20,272 nt of DNA from Conidiobolus incongruus B7586 (Eukaryota; Entomophthoromycota; Entomophthoromycetes; Entomophthorales; Conidiobolaceae). The notes beneath the pieces were generated by a model. It ran no database searches. It saw only the letters and a list, made by a program, of their open reading frames with translations, and had not been told where the DNA came from. The translations under genes and the position numbers were made by a program. Shown here in pieces: positions 10,517 to 20,272 of the stretch. The DNA is taken from the NCBI GenBank assembly GCA_000697335.1, contig JNEM01006187.1:1-20272 (forward strand). The letters are read 5' to 3'. Positions within the stretch are counted from its first letter, which is position 1. Each line of letters starts with the position of its first letter.

Positions 10517-11091
10517 TTATTCAAGGATAACCGCTTCATACAACAATACCTAGTATTTATATTATATGAAATAAAGGATTAACTATTAATTTTATCTGTA
10601 TTGAGCATTTTTATAAATATCAATGTAATCAATTCAATTTAATTTCACTGAGGAAGTCGGTTTGAAATTTATCAATTTTTTATTAATATAAATAACTATG
10701 AATAATTTTGAAAATGATTATAAATTTAATTCGAATAAAATATTATTGGGTAATATTTAGATTTTTACAAAAATTTATTGGAGTAATAATAGTTAATATG
10801 AATTCTTATTTTTAATTAAAATTTTTGTTAGTTAAGGTTTATTTGAGAGTATTAAAATTGAAATAATATATATTATCTTTTGATGAAAAAGTAATTAGCA
10901 TTAATCTTATTTTAAGAATAATTAATGAATGTGATTTTCTTTGATATATTTAAATCAATATAGATGGGTTATAAAATCTTAATTGAATTTTTAATAATTA
11001 TATCAATTAGAAATAAATCAAAATCTAACTAATTATATTAAAATTATTTATGATAAAAATCATTTTAGTAAGAAACAAAATAATAAAAGGA
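10517..11091. other. Convergent spacer between CNOT11 and CAP2
   Basis: AT-rich DNA between two gene ends. It should hold both 3' UTRs. No open frame, tRNA or repeat family is evident. Confidence 0.6.
10570..10575 (+). terminator. Poly(A) signal AATAAA after CNOT11
   Basis: The hexamer lies 53 bp beyond the CNOT11 stop, a normal distance for a fungal cleavage signal. Confidence 0.35.
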
Positions 11092-12142
11092 TTATTCATT
11101 GTTTTTCATAGCTCTAGCCTTCAAACTGTTGGCCAAAGAATTCCTAAAATCATTCTTCAATTCTTCATCCATTTTAGACTGAGTTGAGCGGATCATATTC
11201 ACCACGTCTTTAGTCTTTTGGAAGTAAACTTCTTGTAAAATACTACGAATTTTCATTTCTATCTCCTCTACCATTCTTCCTAAATTGCCAATATGTTGAT
11301 TGGGATCGGTTGCTGGAAGATCAAAAGTTTCCTAAAATTTAGAATATTTCATGAGTATTAAACAATCATTGAAATGAATAAAATAGTTACCTGACGAGTG
11401 ATACTACCAGAAAGATTCATATAGCCTACAGTACTTGTACTCTTAATGGTATATAACATAACGGTAGAAGTTAATTCATAATGAGATTGAGGTCCCTTTT
11501 CATGACATTGAAATATGTGAATAGAATCCCAAACTCCTCTCACGTTTTTATTACTATCATTAACTATTCAATTTAAGAAAAATATACTGATATAATAAAT
11601 AAATAAATAGGCATATTGTATCATTTACCTTTCTTAATTAAAATAGCACCTGCAAAACCGTTTTGAACTTCCCAAAAATAAACGGAAGAAACACCGCCTT
11701 CGTAATATCTAAAACAAAACAATATTAATATTAATAAAACTAATATCAATAAAATAAAAATATTACAATTCCCTGTAAGTATCAAAAGCTTGATTGGCAG
11801 CCAACTCCAATTGTCTCAATTTAGGGTTAGGAAAGTCGGCATCCTGAATAGGAGGGTCGTACTCGTTAGACCATGGAGAGCGGTAAGAATCGCCAATACG
11901 GTTAAAGTCAGCTTGGAGGTAGTGCTTACCAGTTTGAGAACATTTGGCAATAATGAGAGGTTGGTCAATTGATTCCAAAATATCATCCGTTAAGTCGGGT
12001 AAAATTTGAATCAGCTTGGAGGTGTTCTCTTCCACCTTTTGAGGTGGTAAACGTCTCATAAGATCCAAAGCGCAGTCTAAAGCATCAGCCTAACCAATTG
12101 ATATTATCGTTATTGAATAACTTATTTGAATATGTTTACCAT
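11092..12142 (-). CDS. CAP2: F-actin-capping protein subunit beta
   Basis: The beta subunit pairs with the alpha subunit to cap the fast-growing barbed ends of actin filaments. The coding exons are 12142-12140 (ATG only), 12089-11767, 11708-11629, 11563-11391 and 11331-11092; their sum is 819 nt, or 272 aa, the usual family length. The introns are 50, 58, 65 and 59 bp. The N-terminus [18 protein letters not shown] matches [19 protein letters not shown] of animal [55 protein letters not shown] and [10 protein letters not shown] follow in order. The last exon has [18 protein letters not shown] and [15 protein letters not shown], then the actin-binding C-terminal helix. The exon after the ATG begins exactly at the second residue, and no other upstream start fits. 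It diverges from the nucleoporin gene across 749 bp. Confidence 0.95.
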
Positions 12143-12891
12143 TTTTGAATTTAATTGAATGATATGTTAATTGAATGAATGGATGAGTGTTTGATTCTTA
12201 ATTTGACAATGGACTGTAAATATTTAACTTTATAATTATGGTTTTGGACTATTTTATTAAACACGATTGGATGATGATGTCATTTACACAATCACAAACT
12301 CAAAAATTAAGCCCATTTTCTATTTAACAAATTATGAATAGTTAAATAAAATTTATGAAAATAGTCATTTTCAAAAAATATTACTATATTTTTGTAATAA
12401 CAATAAGATCAATATTTAATATTTCTGAAACAATTGGCAATTTCTAGTTAAATTCTAGTTAATTGATTTAATTGTATCAAAATTATTGAAAAAAAATATC
12501 GTGATTTACTCAATCAAAATATTAGTAGAAAATTAAATATACTTAAATACAGAGGTATGAAAACCCACATTTATTAAATAATTTTTTTGATTATTAACAT
12601 AATAGTCCAACCCTTACATCAATTAATTTAATTCGACAATACATTATCAAGATATCACTTTTATATAATAATTTTCCAACATAATCCCATAAATGAAAAA
12701 TAATTTGATCAAAAGTTAAATTCAATCACTCTCTGTTCAATGAATTAATAAGTTTCAATTATATATTGTTTAATTTTAACTATTAAACAGAATTACTATA
12801 ATTATCAAAATAATTTAAACTAAGCAATAGTTTTAATATAAATTATATTATAATTCAATTTAACAATATATAAATTCTATTTGTATCACTG
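12143..12891. other. Divergent intergenic region CAP2/NUP159
   Basis: This 749-bp AT-rich stretch separates two divergent genes and so must hold both promoters. Apart from the CCAAT/CRE-like pair near CAP2, I see no clear site, gene or repeat. Confidence 0.55.
12266..12282 (-). promoter_or_regulatory. CCAAT box and CRE-like site upstream of CAP2
   Basis: On the minus strand CCAAT is at 12270-12266, about 125 bp before the CAP2 ATG. Just beyond it is TGACATCA (12282-12275), one base off the CRE/ATF octamer. Both are in the divergent promoter region shared with the nucleoporin gene. The function is inferred from the motifs only. Confidence 0.25.
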
Positions 12892-15800
12892 ATGAAAGCA
12901 AGTAAAGGTGAATTCGTTGAGAAAGAGTTAGAAGTAATAAATTCAGATATAACTTTCAAATTCTAAGATTTGACTTTTTTAATATTGATAGGAACTAAAC
13001 TTCTGGCGACTCAATAAAACGTGCAACCTTCAAATTACTCCACTTAGTAAACCGGATCCTGACGAAGAAGATTTGAAAGAAGCTAGCTTTGCTATTAATG
13101 ACTATATCCCCAAAAATTTATTAGATATTTGCCAATCTAAACAATTAATATTAATGGGAAATACTAAGGGTACTATAATCTATTCTCTTAATCATTTTTT
13201 ATGGTTATTGATTTCGTAATATTTTAGGTTTTTCTATTTTATCAACCACTAAATTTTATGAAAAACTTCGAGAGGCTGATGATTCAATCCAACAAGCATA
13301 CTCTCCACTTTGGGTTTGTACAAGGCAAGGCATCCCCTCATACCTTAAATTCTTACCCGGCGACGAAAAGATTTTAGTTGCTGTTAGAAATCATTTATTA
13401 GTTTATGAAATTTCTGAAATATTCGAAAAAGTAATTACAAATCAATCCTTATTTGAGTTGATCCAATAACAATTGGTATTTAGAAAAATCAGGCTGCTCC
13501 TATCCATCAATTAGAATTTAATGGAGAATCCATTACTAAATTAGCTATTAATCGCTCCAGTGAAAATACTTGTATTATAATTGTGTTGGATGGTGAATCT
13601 GTCCATTTATTGAACTCGGATTTAACTTATAAATTGGAAACAGAGTTACAAGGAGTTGCAGGTATTTCCATATATTTTTCAATTTTACTGATTTTTTAAC
13701 AATATTTGAATAGTTGGATTTATTGGTGACGAAGAAGACAACTTTTGTATTGGTCTTTTGGATGGTACAATTAAGAAGTACAATATCCAAGGTGAAGAAA
13801 AATTCACCTTTCCAACCCCTGTTGAAATTCAAACACAAAAGGTGCAATTAGTTGAGTTTCAATTTGCTAATCCCAAAACTTTAATCTCTTTACATTTCGA
13901 CTCAGACCAAGATTTGTATTGGTTAACTTTTTCAATTATTAAGGATGGTGAAATCTGCTACTATTCCTCAAGTGACTTGGTTTTCCCTCCTTTTGAGAAT
14001 TCTCTCCAGCAGCATTTTTTTGTGAATGAAATTCCAGATATTCTTCCAAATAATGAACAATTGCTCGTAATGAATTTTTCTTTCCACAGTAATGCTATTT
14101 ATTTTAAGGTTCGCTCAAATGAAAATACTCAAGTCGAAACCCTTACTCCCAATGAAAGATTTTTAATCAACCATCCTCTCATTGAATTCCATGACGATTC
14201 CGATTCTTTCCCAGTTGGTCAAATTTTAGATTTATCAGTTCAAGGACTCATCCCCAATCCCGATCTCGATTCTGGTGCTGATCTTTCACCTAGACCTATC
14301 CTCACTATCCTCAATACTTATGGACAGTGTTATGCTTATGATGTCATTTATCGTGATACTATAAAGGATGAAAATTATAAGTATAAGATGCTAGAAAGCA
14401 AAGATTATTTCTCAGAAGCTGGACATGGTGATCTTTCAAAAATTCAATGGACTGAGGAGATTCCTGATGGTGGGTTCCCTGAAACTTTGGAATTATCTGC
14501 TCTTCCAACTCCAGTCACACAAATTAGTGAAGCAATTTCAGAAACTGAAGCTGAGCAATATAAGGTTGAAGATGCTAAAATTGCTAATACCGAGAATGAT
14601 TCTACTGGAGTTATATCTCAACTTACTAAAGAATCTGACTATTCATTCTTATCTAGCAAATCCAATAATGAAACTACTCCTGAAACCTTATCTATTCCAA
14701 AAGAGAGCTCCAGTGAAACAAAGGATGATTCTACTAGAGCAGAGCCTAGCAAAGGTATGTAACTATACAAAGATACTAAGTTTATATTTAATAACAATTT
14801 ATATAGATGGTTCACAATTTAAATCAACAGCTGAGACTCAAGATCAAAAACCCCAAACATCCACTGCAAATCTGCTTACAAAGATTGAACTACCAAAAGT
14901 ACAATCTACTTTTCAACCCTCAGCTCCGTTAAATCAAACAAAAGCTGCTGAGCCCTTCCAACAAGAGGATGATGATGACATGGAAGATGAAGTTGCAGAA
15001 TCAGAACCTGTGGCATTTCAATGGCCTACTCTTCCAACCTATCCAGCTTGTCCTGAACCTCCTAAACATACAGAAACTAAAGAACAGGTTGCTAGCATGA
15101 TTATCAACTTATTCAAGGATAAGTTCAACGATCAATTAAACTCTGCTCGAGCTTCTCTTAAACAATCTGGCGATCAAATAACCGCTTTTAGAGATGAATA
15201 CATGTATAGTTCCATTTCTATCGGTGAATATGAACCACAAAATGTTACTGAATGGAGCCAGTATTTAGATCAATTGATTTCTTCTATTAAAACACAGAAA
15301 ATGAATTCTTCTAACTGTATACAAAAAGTCACCGCCGCTTATGAAGGATGGAAACAATTGAATCGATTCTATCAGCACATATTAAATGAAATTAGAGGAT
15401 TAAACCAAAAGAACCCAACCCAATTTAATCAGCTATCGCCTGAACAGATTCGTGAATACTCCAAATTTAATGATTGGAATGAATCTTGTAATCGTCTTAG
15501 TAAGCAAGTTGAAGAATTATTTGCTAAACTTGAAAACAAAGGTTCAGATAGTAAAAGGTATTTATTTTCTTCATTTATATAGTATTAGTTTAATAACATT
15601 ATCTCAATTTGCAGAGTACCAACTATCGATCAAATTCAAATCGTAATGAATAATATCAATACCTCGATTCAAGCAATCCAACAAAAATTATCTTCTCAGC
15701 TACTCCAAATCGAAGTCCTTCAATCTGATATGATTCAATCCAATGACAAGTACATCCCACACCACTTTATCCCTAATCAAACAACTGTCTCCTCCAATAA

Positions 15801-16101
15801 GGAATCCAGTCTAGACACCATACAAATCTCTGACGCTGGTAAAAAACTTGCACAACAAAGACAATCTAAATCAGCTTTGAAGGCTCAAATTTTTGATCAA
15901 CTCTCCAAACGCAAGGTCAAATGCGTTGGACCCATGGTGAGAGGAATACCCGAACCTCTCAGTGTTGCAAAATGGGCTCCTAATGAAAATTTGGGATCCT
16001 CATATACTAGCGACGAACTCCCACCTCCCGACGTAGCTTCCACCAATTTTACATACGGCTCTTCAGACAGTTATAATATTTCTTCAGGATCATACGAATA
16101 G
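12892..16101 (+). CDS. NUP159: Nup159/Nup214-like nucleoporin without FG repeats
   Basis: Nup159 (animal Nup214) sits on the cytoplasmic face of the nuclear pore, where its beta-propeller holds the DEAD-box helicase Dbp5 for mRNA export. The exons are 12892-12933, 12992-13169, 13228-13430, 13484-13661, 13714-14754, 14807-15557 and 15615-16101; their sum is 2880 nt, or 959 aa. Residues 1 to about 410 look like the N-terminal propeller: it starts with ELNFWRLNKTCNLQI, as Nup214 does with DFQFRALKKVRIF, and ends with FPVGQILDLSVQGL and PRPILTILNTYGQCYAYD. Residues of about 410-600 are a Ser/Thr/Glu-rich linker, then an acidic patch (EDDDDMEDE). Residues of about 637-840 are helical and rich in Gln, Glu and Leu, like the coiled-coil region that binds Nup82 and Nsp1. 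A Ser/Tyr/Pro-rich tail follows. No FG dipeptide occurs anywhere, which is unusual. The family call rests on architecture and weak similarity, so another propeller/coiled-coil nucleoporin remains possible. Confidence 0.72.
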
Positions 16102-16164
16102 TTTATATTATTATTTTTCAGCAATGAAAAATAATCGTATTTATAATTTATCGTTATTCATTTT

Positions 16165-16170
16165 AATAAA
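16165..16170 (+). terminator. Poly(A) signal AATAAA after the nucleoporin gene
   Basis: The hexamer is 63 bp beyond the stop at 16101, within a short TTTTAATAAAATC context. Confidence 0.35.
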
Positions 16171-18428
16171 ATCATCTATTTTTTAGATGACAAATAAATT
16201 TTCATATGTAATTTATTGAACAACACAATTTGGCTTTGAAGTCTTATTATCTTATACAAATAAATAATAAAAATTTTAATTTATATATATTTGGAAGATC
16301 AATTATTTTATATAATTACAATTTGATAAAAATTTGAATATTAATAGTATTTACTTAGTATGATAATATTTATGCAAAATTAAATTATCTAAATTATTAC
16401 AAATTTTGTTTAATATAAAAATAATAAAATTTGGTATTTTTTCCTATTATCAAAAACTAAAAATAATTATATATCGTATGTTCAATGAATAATTTATAAT
16501 ATAAAATATATAAATATCTCGATTATCAATTTACAAATATTTTGTAAAAATTTTAAAACTTGAATTAATGAGATTGAGAAAACTATCCCATAATTTCCAA
16601 CCACTATTTTTTTACCTTTTATTTTAGATCCAATGTTTTTACAAAATTCATTTTATTGATGATAACACTTAATTGTTATCTATCAATACCTCATCCTAAA
16701 CCAAACCCAATGAATAACAATTAAGGTAATACAACTTATTCAACTCTTTATCAATATACTTTCTTGATGAAGCAAAGTGATCCTTTTTTCATCTGACCTT
16801 GTTGAGTCCTAGACTCCATCCAAGTTGACTTTTTAAACTTTGTATTTTAATGGAATTCCTCGTTTCTGATCTTTTAATTAATCTGTATTTTTTCTAAATT
16901 ATTGTTTACAAATTTACTAAAACTTTTTTTGGTTAGGTAATGAAATATTTATTTTGAGGTTTATTAATATTTAATAAAAACAAATTTTTTTAAACAAAAT
17001 CTGTTTTTTTTATTGTTTTTTTCAATTATAATTATTCAAATTTTTAATAATTATTTAATTATATCATTCTTCGTTCTATCTGTCTAATTCTTTTTATATT
17101 TCTCTTAAAATATTATAATTATTTTAATTATGAGAATTGATTGAATTTTTTTCTTTGAAAAATTATTATAAAATAAATGTGAATGATATTTGAGTGAATA
17201 ATTTTGAATAATTTTCAAATATATATTTCAAAATCAAAAATATCCTATGTTAATGAATTTGAGTTTAATTGACTGGTCTATTTGCTCTGTTGGAAATATC
17301 GCCTCACTTTATTTTTAAATTTCATACAAGATCAATGCTAAACATTAGTATTTATGATCAAATACTAACATATCTTTCAATCAATATATTTAACTCTTTT
17401 CCAATTGTCTATGGTTTTAATCGTAATATTTATTAATTGTTGTGTATTCAATTAAATTAATATACAAATCATCAATATCAATCACTACTAATTTTATATA
17501 AACTGATATCAATCTATATCATCCGACATTTATAATATTTATGAACTGATATATATATACATTAATGAAGTCTTTTAGTGCTTGATTATAAGGTTATAAT
17601 TCAACTCCATATTACTTGGAAATACTTAGTAATTAATAATATATTAAAATACATCGAAATATAGACTATATTATAAATAATTATAATTTTTAATAGAGTT
17701 CAGTTTCTCCTTTTACGAAAAATAATGAAATAAATAGTGAGCTTATTACAGTTATATAAGTTCATTTATCATTAAAACCAAATTTTCAAATTTAAAACTC
17801 ATTAAATAATCAAAATATCCCTTCAACCAATAAAAAATCGATTGCCAAAAAAGAATAACAATATAAGTCTTAACTAATTAGTATCAAATCATTTCTTTTC
17901 TTATCAATTAAAGTCAGTGAAGGGTTTCTAATTTAACAATCACCTAGATGAATATACTAAAATATAATTGATTATTAATAGAATTGGGCAGTAATTAATG
18001 TGTGGGTTTTAGCTTTGTTGATAGATATCAGTAATCTTAGCTAGTGATAGATTTAGATGGTTTTTTTGAATTTTGAGTTAATTTGAATATTCCGGTTTTT
18101 AAAGTTTGATACCTTTTTAGAACAAATTAATAATTTAAAAGGTAATTTTTTTATATTATTTGATATTAAAATTACTATAGTATTAATGTAATACTAAGAT
18201 TATGTATATATATATATTATCAAATATTTATAACCAAAATATAATAGAATTTAAATACTATATTGACGTAATTATATATCTATTGATATCAATGAAACCA
18301 AAAATGGAGATCCTAAACTTGAGTACAAACTTTTGCAAGATTATTACATCATCTTAAAACTTTCATATTCACCACTTCATAATTTCTCATAACATTTGAT
18401 TTTAAAATGAACATTCTATACCTATTAA

Positions 18429-18472
18429 CCAATAATTTAATATAAACTGGACTTTACTAAAGAGTATATAAG
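18429..18472 (+). promoter_or_regulatory. SCP1 promoter: CCAAT box and TATA box
   Basis: CCAAT lies at 18429-18433 and TATATAAG at 18465-18472, followed by GCC. The TATA-like site is 60 bp upstream of the SCP1 ATG. The order and spacing fit a TATA-type promoter, though TATA-like strings are common in such AT-rich DNA. Confidence 0.4.
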
Positions 18473-18531
18473 CCTAGTTCTTTCCAAAGTTTAATTCAAT
18501 TTTCCATTCTTTATTAAGAAAAACAATAAAT

Positions 18532-19335
18532 ATGGTGTCTGAAAGATTATACGGTATTGATAAAGAGATTAAAAATAAATTGGATAGTAAATACGATATT
18601 AAGAGGGAGTTAGCAGTACGTGAGTGGATAGAGACTGTGTTAGAAGAATCCATTGAAAATAACGACTTATTCGAAGCTTTAAAAGATGGTGTTATTTTGT
18701 GCAGGTAATATCTATAATAATTATAAAATTACATATCATTCTTATTCAAATTCTAAATTTATTAGAGTTTTAAACAAAATTCGCCCAGATAAACAAGTAA
18801 AATATAATCAATCAAGGATGGCTTTTAAGCAAGTAATTAATATAATATTCTTGATCCGCCATATTAGATATTTATTAATTAATCATATATAGATGGAAAA
18901 TATTGCCACGTTTTTAAAAGGTGCTGAAGAAATTGGTTGTCCAAAATTTGAACTATTTCAAACTATTGATTTATATGAAAAGAAACATCCCAATCAAGTA
19001 ACTATATCAATTTATATTATATTTTGTTTTTTAATTAATTTTTTTTTAGGTAATTGATGCTATTTACTCCCTATCTAGACATGCTTCGAAGAATGGGTTC
19101 GAAGGTCCGATGTTAGGCCCTAAATTGGCTGATAAGAATGTAAATTTTGAATATATTTGGTGATAATATAACTGTTAAATTAATCAAACAATAGGTCTTT
19201 GAATTTACCGAAGAACAGTTACGCAAGTCTAGTACATATCATAGATTACAGAGTGGATACAACGGTGGTGCCAATTTATCAGGGACGAATTTCGGTGCTC
19301 GAAGGGACGTTGTAGGTATCAATCCATTCAAATAA
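18532..19335 (+). CDS. SCP1: Transgelin/calponin-family actin-bundling protein
   Basis: This is the small actin-binding protein of the Scp1/transgelin type, which bundles actin filaments in cortical patches. The exons are 18532-18704, 18766-18832, 18893-18997, 19050-19139 and 19195-19335; the protein is 191 aa (yeast Scp1 is 200). The introns are 61, 60, 52 and 55 bp with GTAA donors and TAG acceptors. A single calponin-homology domain covers about residues 25-140: VREWIETVLEE, LFEALKDGVILCRVLNKIRP, MENIATFLKGAEEIG and FELFQTIDLYEKKHPNQVID. One calponin repeat follows at about 163-183 (LQSGYNGGANLSGTNFGARR), as is typical of fungal transgelins. The C-terminus is VVGINPFK. The ATG at 18532 is the first in frame. 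Confidence 0.94.
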
Positions 19336-19898
19336 GTTGACTTAGTCTCTGTTATGCCTGAGCATACACTATTATAGTATATTTATCAATTTCTCTTTCA
19401 CTGATTCTTTTGTATTACCACTTTCTTATTGTACGATTATCTATTCCAACTTACACAATTTTTATTATTTTCTGGTAAAAAAATAAATTAAATATTAAAT
19501 TAATAATTAGATAAAGCCCTTATTTATTCAAAATTTATGCAATTTTTTCAAAGGGAAACTTAAATCCAATATATATCATACCACGATCAAATTTTTATAA
19601 TCTTAAATATGAATTTCATAAAATTTATCTATTTGAATCTAAATGATTAATATTTAATAGTATTTGAAAACTGTTTATAATAATTCTTTTTAATTAAATT
19701 TACAAATGCATTATATCAGTTGATCATAATGGGTCATATATCACTATTAAGCTATTATATATTGATTTTATTCTTAGTAAACATTAAATTAAAAATTTAA
19801 AAATTATTAATTATTAAATAAATTTTTGTTAATATAAAATTATTAATTTAACATAATTAATTTTCTTTTTTGTTTTTACTATTCTTATAACAGGGCAA
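19336..19898. other. Spacer between SCP1 and the LTR element
   Basis: This is AT-rich sequence with the presumed SCP1 3' UTR on its left. At about 19890 the base composition shifts sharply to a more balanced one, which marks the edge of the inserted element. Confidence 0.6.
19482..19487 (+). terminator. Poly(A) signal AATAAA after SCP1
   Basis: The hexamer lies 146 bp beyond the SCP1 stop. It is the clearest one in the region, but other A-rich signals may be used. Confidence 0.25.
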
Positions 19899-20103
19899 TG
19901 TATACAAGTTGTTTCAATGTGAACAGTGTGGGAAAAAGTCCTTGTTTATTTGGCAATGGTTCCCATTTTTATATGTAAAAGTTGGTGAGGGTTCAGAGGT
20001 AAAATTAGACAAGATAAGATCAAGTAGATAAAAGAGATAAGATAAGGTAAGCAGATATGATTGACAGTGTCACGATGATGACAAAGTGATCTGATCTATG
20101 ACA
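19899..20103 (-). repeat. 3' long terminal repeat, about 205 bp
   Basis: Read on the minus strand it starts TGTCATAG directly after the polypurine tract and can end in TATACA. It contains a TATA-like site (CATATAAAAATGGG, around 19963-19976) and an AATAAA just downstream, which would fit the promoter and poly(A) signals of an LTR. The left edge is approximate. Confidence 0.7.
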
Positions 20104-20109
20104 CTCCCC
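20104..20109 (-). other. Polypurine tract (plus-strand primer site)
   Basis: GGGGAG on the minus strand lies directly between the pol stop and the TG of the LTR. In LTR elements this tract primes plus-strand DNA synthesis. Confidence 0.75.
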
Positions 20110-20272
20110 TCAGATTGAGGTGTCCTTATTAGGAGACGCTCTAATCTTTGAATGCTTCTCAGCGTAGGCATGATAGGCATTGGTCTTTTTAACGCTATTA
20201 TAGCGTTCCCAAGTAGCTTCATTTTTAGGGTATCCTTTCCATTGGACGAGGTATAGATCCTGGTTATAATAA
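20110..20272 (-). CDS. Chromodomain at the C-terminus of Ty3/Gypsy integrase (partial)
   Basis: This frame enters from the right edge and ends at a TGA at 20112-20110, touching the polypurine tract. It holds the chromodomain core LYLVQWKGYPKNEATWE, followed by a short basic tail. In chromoviruses this domain follows the integrase and directs insertion to marked chromatin. The reverse transcriptase, RNase H and integrase core lie outside the window. Confidence 0.88.
   Translation of the reverse strand, partial: YYNQDLYLVQWKGYPKNEATWERYNSVKKTNAYHAYAEKHSKIRASPNKDTSI

Larger units (their letters stand above)
16102..18531. other. 2.4 kb AT-rich intergenic region
   Basis: No supported gene was found. 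A less AT-rich part at about 16560-16870 has only short frames, such as the 20-codon hydrophobic one at 16568 and the frame around 16640-16723. I could not link them by convincing introns. The right end includes the SCP1 promoter. A fast-evolving small gene or a non-coding RNA cannot be ruled out. Confidence 0.5.
19899..20272 (-). mobile_element. Ty3/Gypsy chromovirus LTR retrotransposon, 3' end (continues past window)
   Basis: On the minus strand the window edge enters the 3' end of a pol gene, then a polypurine tract and a 3' LTR. The element belongs to the chromodomain-bearing Ty3/Gypsy elements (chromoviruses). The outer boundary is not fixed: 19899 is a TG...CA choice, and 19871-19891 are alternatives. 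A flanking target duplication cannot be seen because the other end is outside the window. The visible coding part looks whole. Its age cannot be judged without the other LTR. Confidence 0.85.

Noticed and set aside
14425-14806. Frame open from 14425 through the intron into nucleoporin exon 6
   Set aside because: Its upstream part is an Ile/Leu/Lys-rich shadow of exon 5; the acceptor at 14806 explains the join better.
16568-16723. Possible small secreted protein after the nucleoporin gene
   Set aside because: The frame from 16568 is 20 codons only, and the next hydrophobic frame has no supported start or intron linking to it.
18686-18892. 68-codon frame spanning 18686-18892
   Set aside because: It reads through two SCP1 introns around the true exon 2 and is not a separate protein.

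Overview
The window looks like nuclear DNA of an AT-rich, intron-bearing fungus. Spacers are mostly A/T, and nearly all introns are about 45-85 bp with GTAAx/GTATx donors and TAG acceptors. The genes are conserved eukaryotic single-copy families. A one-repeat transgelin of the Scp1 type and a Nup159-type nucleoporin suggest fungi. CNOT11 and a DNAJC12-type J protein, which as far as I know budding yeast lacks, argue against Saccharomycotina. An early-diverging, Entomophthoromycotina-like lineage is my guess; the sequence does not prove it.

Layout, left to right: an AT-rich spacer; ABD1 (mRNA cap guanine-N7 methyltransferase, +, six exons, 472 aa); a 77-aa histone-fold protein that matches CENP-W (-, three small exons) converging on ABD1; 1.8 kb of AT-rich spacer; an uncertain small gene (+, about 5023-5460) whose reading frame changes twice; a DNAJC12-type J protein (-); VPS26 of retromer (-, five coding exons); a GC-richer patch at about 8100-8450 with two overlapping open frames; CNOT11 of the CCR4-NOT complex (+, three exons); the beta subunit of actin-capping protein (-, six coding exons, 272 aa); a Nup159/Nup214-like nucleoporin (+, seven exons, 959 aa) with no FG dipeptide; 2.4 kb of spacer; SCP1 transgelin (+, five exons, 191 aa); and at the right edge the 3' end of a Ty3/Gypsy chromovirus on the minus strand (chromodomain, stop, polypurine tract, LTR).

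This is a housekeeping neighbourhood, not an operon or a cluster. Loose themes are mRNA metabolism and export (ABD1, CNOT11, NUP159) and actin (CAP2, SCP1), but their proximity is probably chance. The most notable points are the CENP-W gene hidden in three short exons, the nucleoporin without FG repeats, the DNAJC12 tail in a probable fungus, CNOT11, and two genes whose first coding exon is only the ATG.
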